Made by a program: the position numbers and the translations under genes. Source: Megachile rotundata (lineage: Eukaryota > Arthropoda > Insecta > Hymenoptera > Megachilidae). Taken from it: 64,000 bases of DNA. This document shows, one piece after another, positions 61,901 through 64,000 of the stretch. Numbering within the stretch: position 1 is the first letter of the stretch; each line of letters opens with the position of its first letter. The stretch is from positions 16,492,001 through 16,556,000 of the forward strand of contig NC_134993.1 in the NCBI RefSeq assembly GCF_050947335.1, read 5' to 3'. Below the pieces are notes generated by a model. It was given only the letters and a program-made list of their open reading frames with translations, did not search any database and had not been told where the DNA came from.

Positions 61901-63587
61901 AGGCTCGGCACATTGGTTCGGTGCGTGGAAAATTTCTTCATCCGATGAGATACGAGTACAAAAACGGAATACTCACTAACGGAATTGATTTAACCCCTAA
62001 AAGGGGCGAGGTTAATGCCATGTTGGCTGTCGACCATATCAGGGAGAGACTTTATTACTTAGCGACGTTGCTCGAGTATCCATCGGAAAGACATTTGTAT
62101 TCGGTGCAGTTGGATGGTACCGGAGAACCAGTTTGCCTATCTTGCACTCGAGTTACTCCCGAAGGTGATTTTCTACGATTCACGACCCTAATCAGAACGC
62201 ATTATTTCATTCATTATTGCATTAGCACATTCATATTATTTCAAAGTGCAGTTTGATGACATATGCAAGAGTATTACAAAATGACATTTATGGTTCATCA
62301 ATCATGAGCTTAAAATTATTAAGCTTTTACAGTTAATTTTTTAAAATAATGTTTAAACAGGGAACATGTGCCAGTACGCGCACGCCTACTTTTCTACGAG
62401 CGCCTCGAACTATGTGTTCATCTGTTCTGGACCAGATCCATTGACAGTCCAGATATTCAACGCAGATCGCGGGTTTTTGTATCTGTGGGAAGGAAACCAA
62501 GATCTTAGAGAAAGACTCGCTAGCCGTGTTCGACCAATTATTTCTAAAAAAATTATTAGGACAGAGTTCGAAAATACGATTAAATTATACCTCCCACCTG
62601 ATTTTAACACAACTCAAAAGTATCCCTTGTTGATCAACGTGTAAGTACTGCAAATACTTTATTACCATTCGTAGTATCATGTATATTAATATTTATCCCT
62701 TGTAGTTATGCTGGACCGAATACAGCGAAGTACACGGACGAATTCTCTTATGGATTCGAGTCGTACATGGCGGCTAACCGAAATGTCATTTACGGCTATA
62801 TAGATGGTAGAGGATCGGCTAATAAAGGAACTTCGTCCCTGTATACGATTTATCGGAGCCTTGGCACTGTGGAGATCGAGGATCAAATCGCCACCACCGA
62901 GTACTGTCATTTCTTTCGTTAATTTATCCTCATTAATTTTTCCGCTTTAATACATTTCTAATTCGACGAACAGGGAAATGTTGAGGCGATTCCCGTGGAT
63001 CGACCGGAACAGAACTGCAATATGGGGTTGGAGCTACGGTGGTTATGCCACATCTATGGTGTTGGCTACTGACAAACAGTCAGTTTTCAAGTGCGGCATA
63101 TCGGTTGCACCTGTGACCTCCTGGATTTATTACGGTAACCTGGACAATTCAATAATCGCTTAAATATCCACGCAAATAATTATAGTCATCTAAGAATCTC
63201 TTATCTCACGATAATCATGTTTCAAACATGTGGGACATTGTAAGAACAATGTAGTACGGTCTGTTCACAGATTCCATTTACACAGAGCGTTTCATGGGAT
63301 TACCAACAGCCGAAGATAATCTGAGAGGTTACAACAACTCCGACGTAACCAGGAAAGTGGAAGGAATTCGAGGGAAAAAATATTTGCTGATACACGGAAC
63401 CGGGGACGATAACGTGCATTATCAACAATCCATGGCTTTGGCCAAGGCTTTGGAGCAGAACGACATTCTGTTTGAACAGCAGAGTTACCCTGACCAGGCA
63501 CACGATTTGGGCAGTGTCACTCCTCATCTCTATCACACCATAAATCGATTTTTGAGCAAATGTTTGGGCTATTCGGAAAAAGCCTGA
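58907..63587 (+). CDS. Dpp4: Dipeptidyl peptidase 4, venom DPP4-like (S9B serine peptidase)
   Basis: Thirteen coding exons: 58907-58984, 59250-59313, 59776-59948, 60224-60298, 60387-60439, 60509-60705, 60786-60955, 61407-61507, 61701-62164, 62361-62640, 62706-62900, 62974-63134 and 63271-63587. They give 775 codons. A basic N-terminus and a hydrophobic segment (about 27-44) form a signal anchor or uncleaved signal. A beta-propeller (about 55-500) carries the DWVYEEEV motif, whose two Glu (about 214-215) hold the substrate amino terminus. The alpha/beta-hydrolase domain has the nucleophile in WGWSYGG (Ser about 637), Asp in GTGDDNVH (about 716-717) and His in DQAHD (about 748). The triad is intact, so activity is expected: removal of X-Pro dipeptides. 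In bees this family includes a venom component and allergen that processes propeptides. AATAAA at 63835-63840. The exon 8/9 junction has two possible forms. Confidence 0.93.
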
Positions 63588-64000
63588 CCCCGAAGACTTG
63601 TCGCATTATCGAGTAAAAAAGTCACCAGTTAGATAAAAGCTGGGCTCGTTCAAGAATATACTTTATGGATCCCTGTGGACTAAAGAACTCCGGCCATTTT
63701 ACTTTTTGTGAAATGGATTCTATTTAATTAGCGGGCGAACAAGTCTGCTGAAATGTGTGGATGCCATTATAAGCAATAAGTATTAATTATTTAAAGTACG
63801 AGTTAACAACTGCCTAATTCGTGGTTCCTAATTAAATAAATTTTGGAATGTTTGTACGGAAGCGAAGCGCAGAGTTGTTTCTGAAAACAATGTGAGCTTC
63901 GTTTTGATACAGTTTAGACGTTAATTCTGTTAATTGTGCGTGAAATAGTTTTTATGTAAAAATTTTGTATCGGGTGTAGTCTGAATTCGGGTGAATTGTA
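63588..64000. other. DPP4 3' untranslated region and flank
   Basis: Follows the DPP4 stop. AATAAA at 63835-63840 would give a 3' untranslated region of about 265 bases. Nothing else is recognised before the window ends. Confidence 0.7.

Noticed and set aside
1..64000. tRNA, rRNA, CRISPR array, or viral insertion
   Set aside because: I looked for B-box motifs, repeat-spacer patterns and viral or retroelement polymerase motifs by eye on both strands and saw none. A tRNAscan and repeat-library search would be decisive.

Overview
This is a window of AT-rich eukaryotic nuclear DNA. Genes carry spliceosomal introns with GT/AG borders, and AATAAA signals follow the stop codons. The gene set (mTERF3, ERGIC3, a varicose-type MAGUK, a venom-type dipeptidyl peptidase 4) points to an insect. 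The last gene rebuilds to 775 residues, the length I recall for bee venom DPP4 (Api m 5), so an aculeate hymenopteran, probably a bee, is most likely. Species is not decidable by eye. I found no bacterial, viral, tRNA, rRNA or CRISPR features.

Layout. 1-12.6 kb: long non-coding stretch with TATA-type promoter candidates and a possible alternative first coding exon. 12.6-24.8 kb: cluster of three CRAL-TRIO (alpha-tocopherol transfer/clavesin-like) lipid-carrier paralogues, one on + and two on -. 27.7-28.6 kb: a pair of inverted-repeat (MITE-like) elements inside a local duplication. 29.4-36.6 kb: compact housekeeping block of TMEM18 (+), mTERF3 (+) and ERGIC3 (-), with ROMO1 (+) nested antisense in an ERGIC3 intron. 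38.3-54.1 kb: varicose-like MAGUK (L27-L27-PDZ-SH3-HOOK-GK) on -, with two alternative first coding exons. 54.1-58.9 kb: divergent intergenic region. 58.9-63.6 kb: DPP4-like serine peptidase on +, 13 coding exons.

How the genes relate. The three CRAL-TRIO proteins are a tandem family that probably moves small lipids or phosphoinositides between membranes. TMEM18, mTERF3, ROMO1 and ERGIC3 are unrelated housekeeping functions (nuclear envelope, mitochondrial transcription, inner-membrane organisation, ER-Golgi traffic) packed together. The MAGUK is a septate-junction scaffold, and the DPP4 is a secreted or membrane exopeptidase. Exon coordinates were derived by hand from reading frame, splice sites and phase. 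Every model closes in frame, but none has transcript support here.

I saw no unambiguous new molecular system. The best leads are the hairpin elements with CTCF-like cores at a domain boundary, the nested ROMO1/ERGIC3 arrangement, the phase-matched alternative first exons of the MAGUK and of the first CRAL-TRIO gene, and a symmetric Arg/Ser-rich exon inside the MAGUK guanylate-kinase domain.
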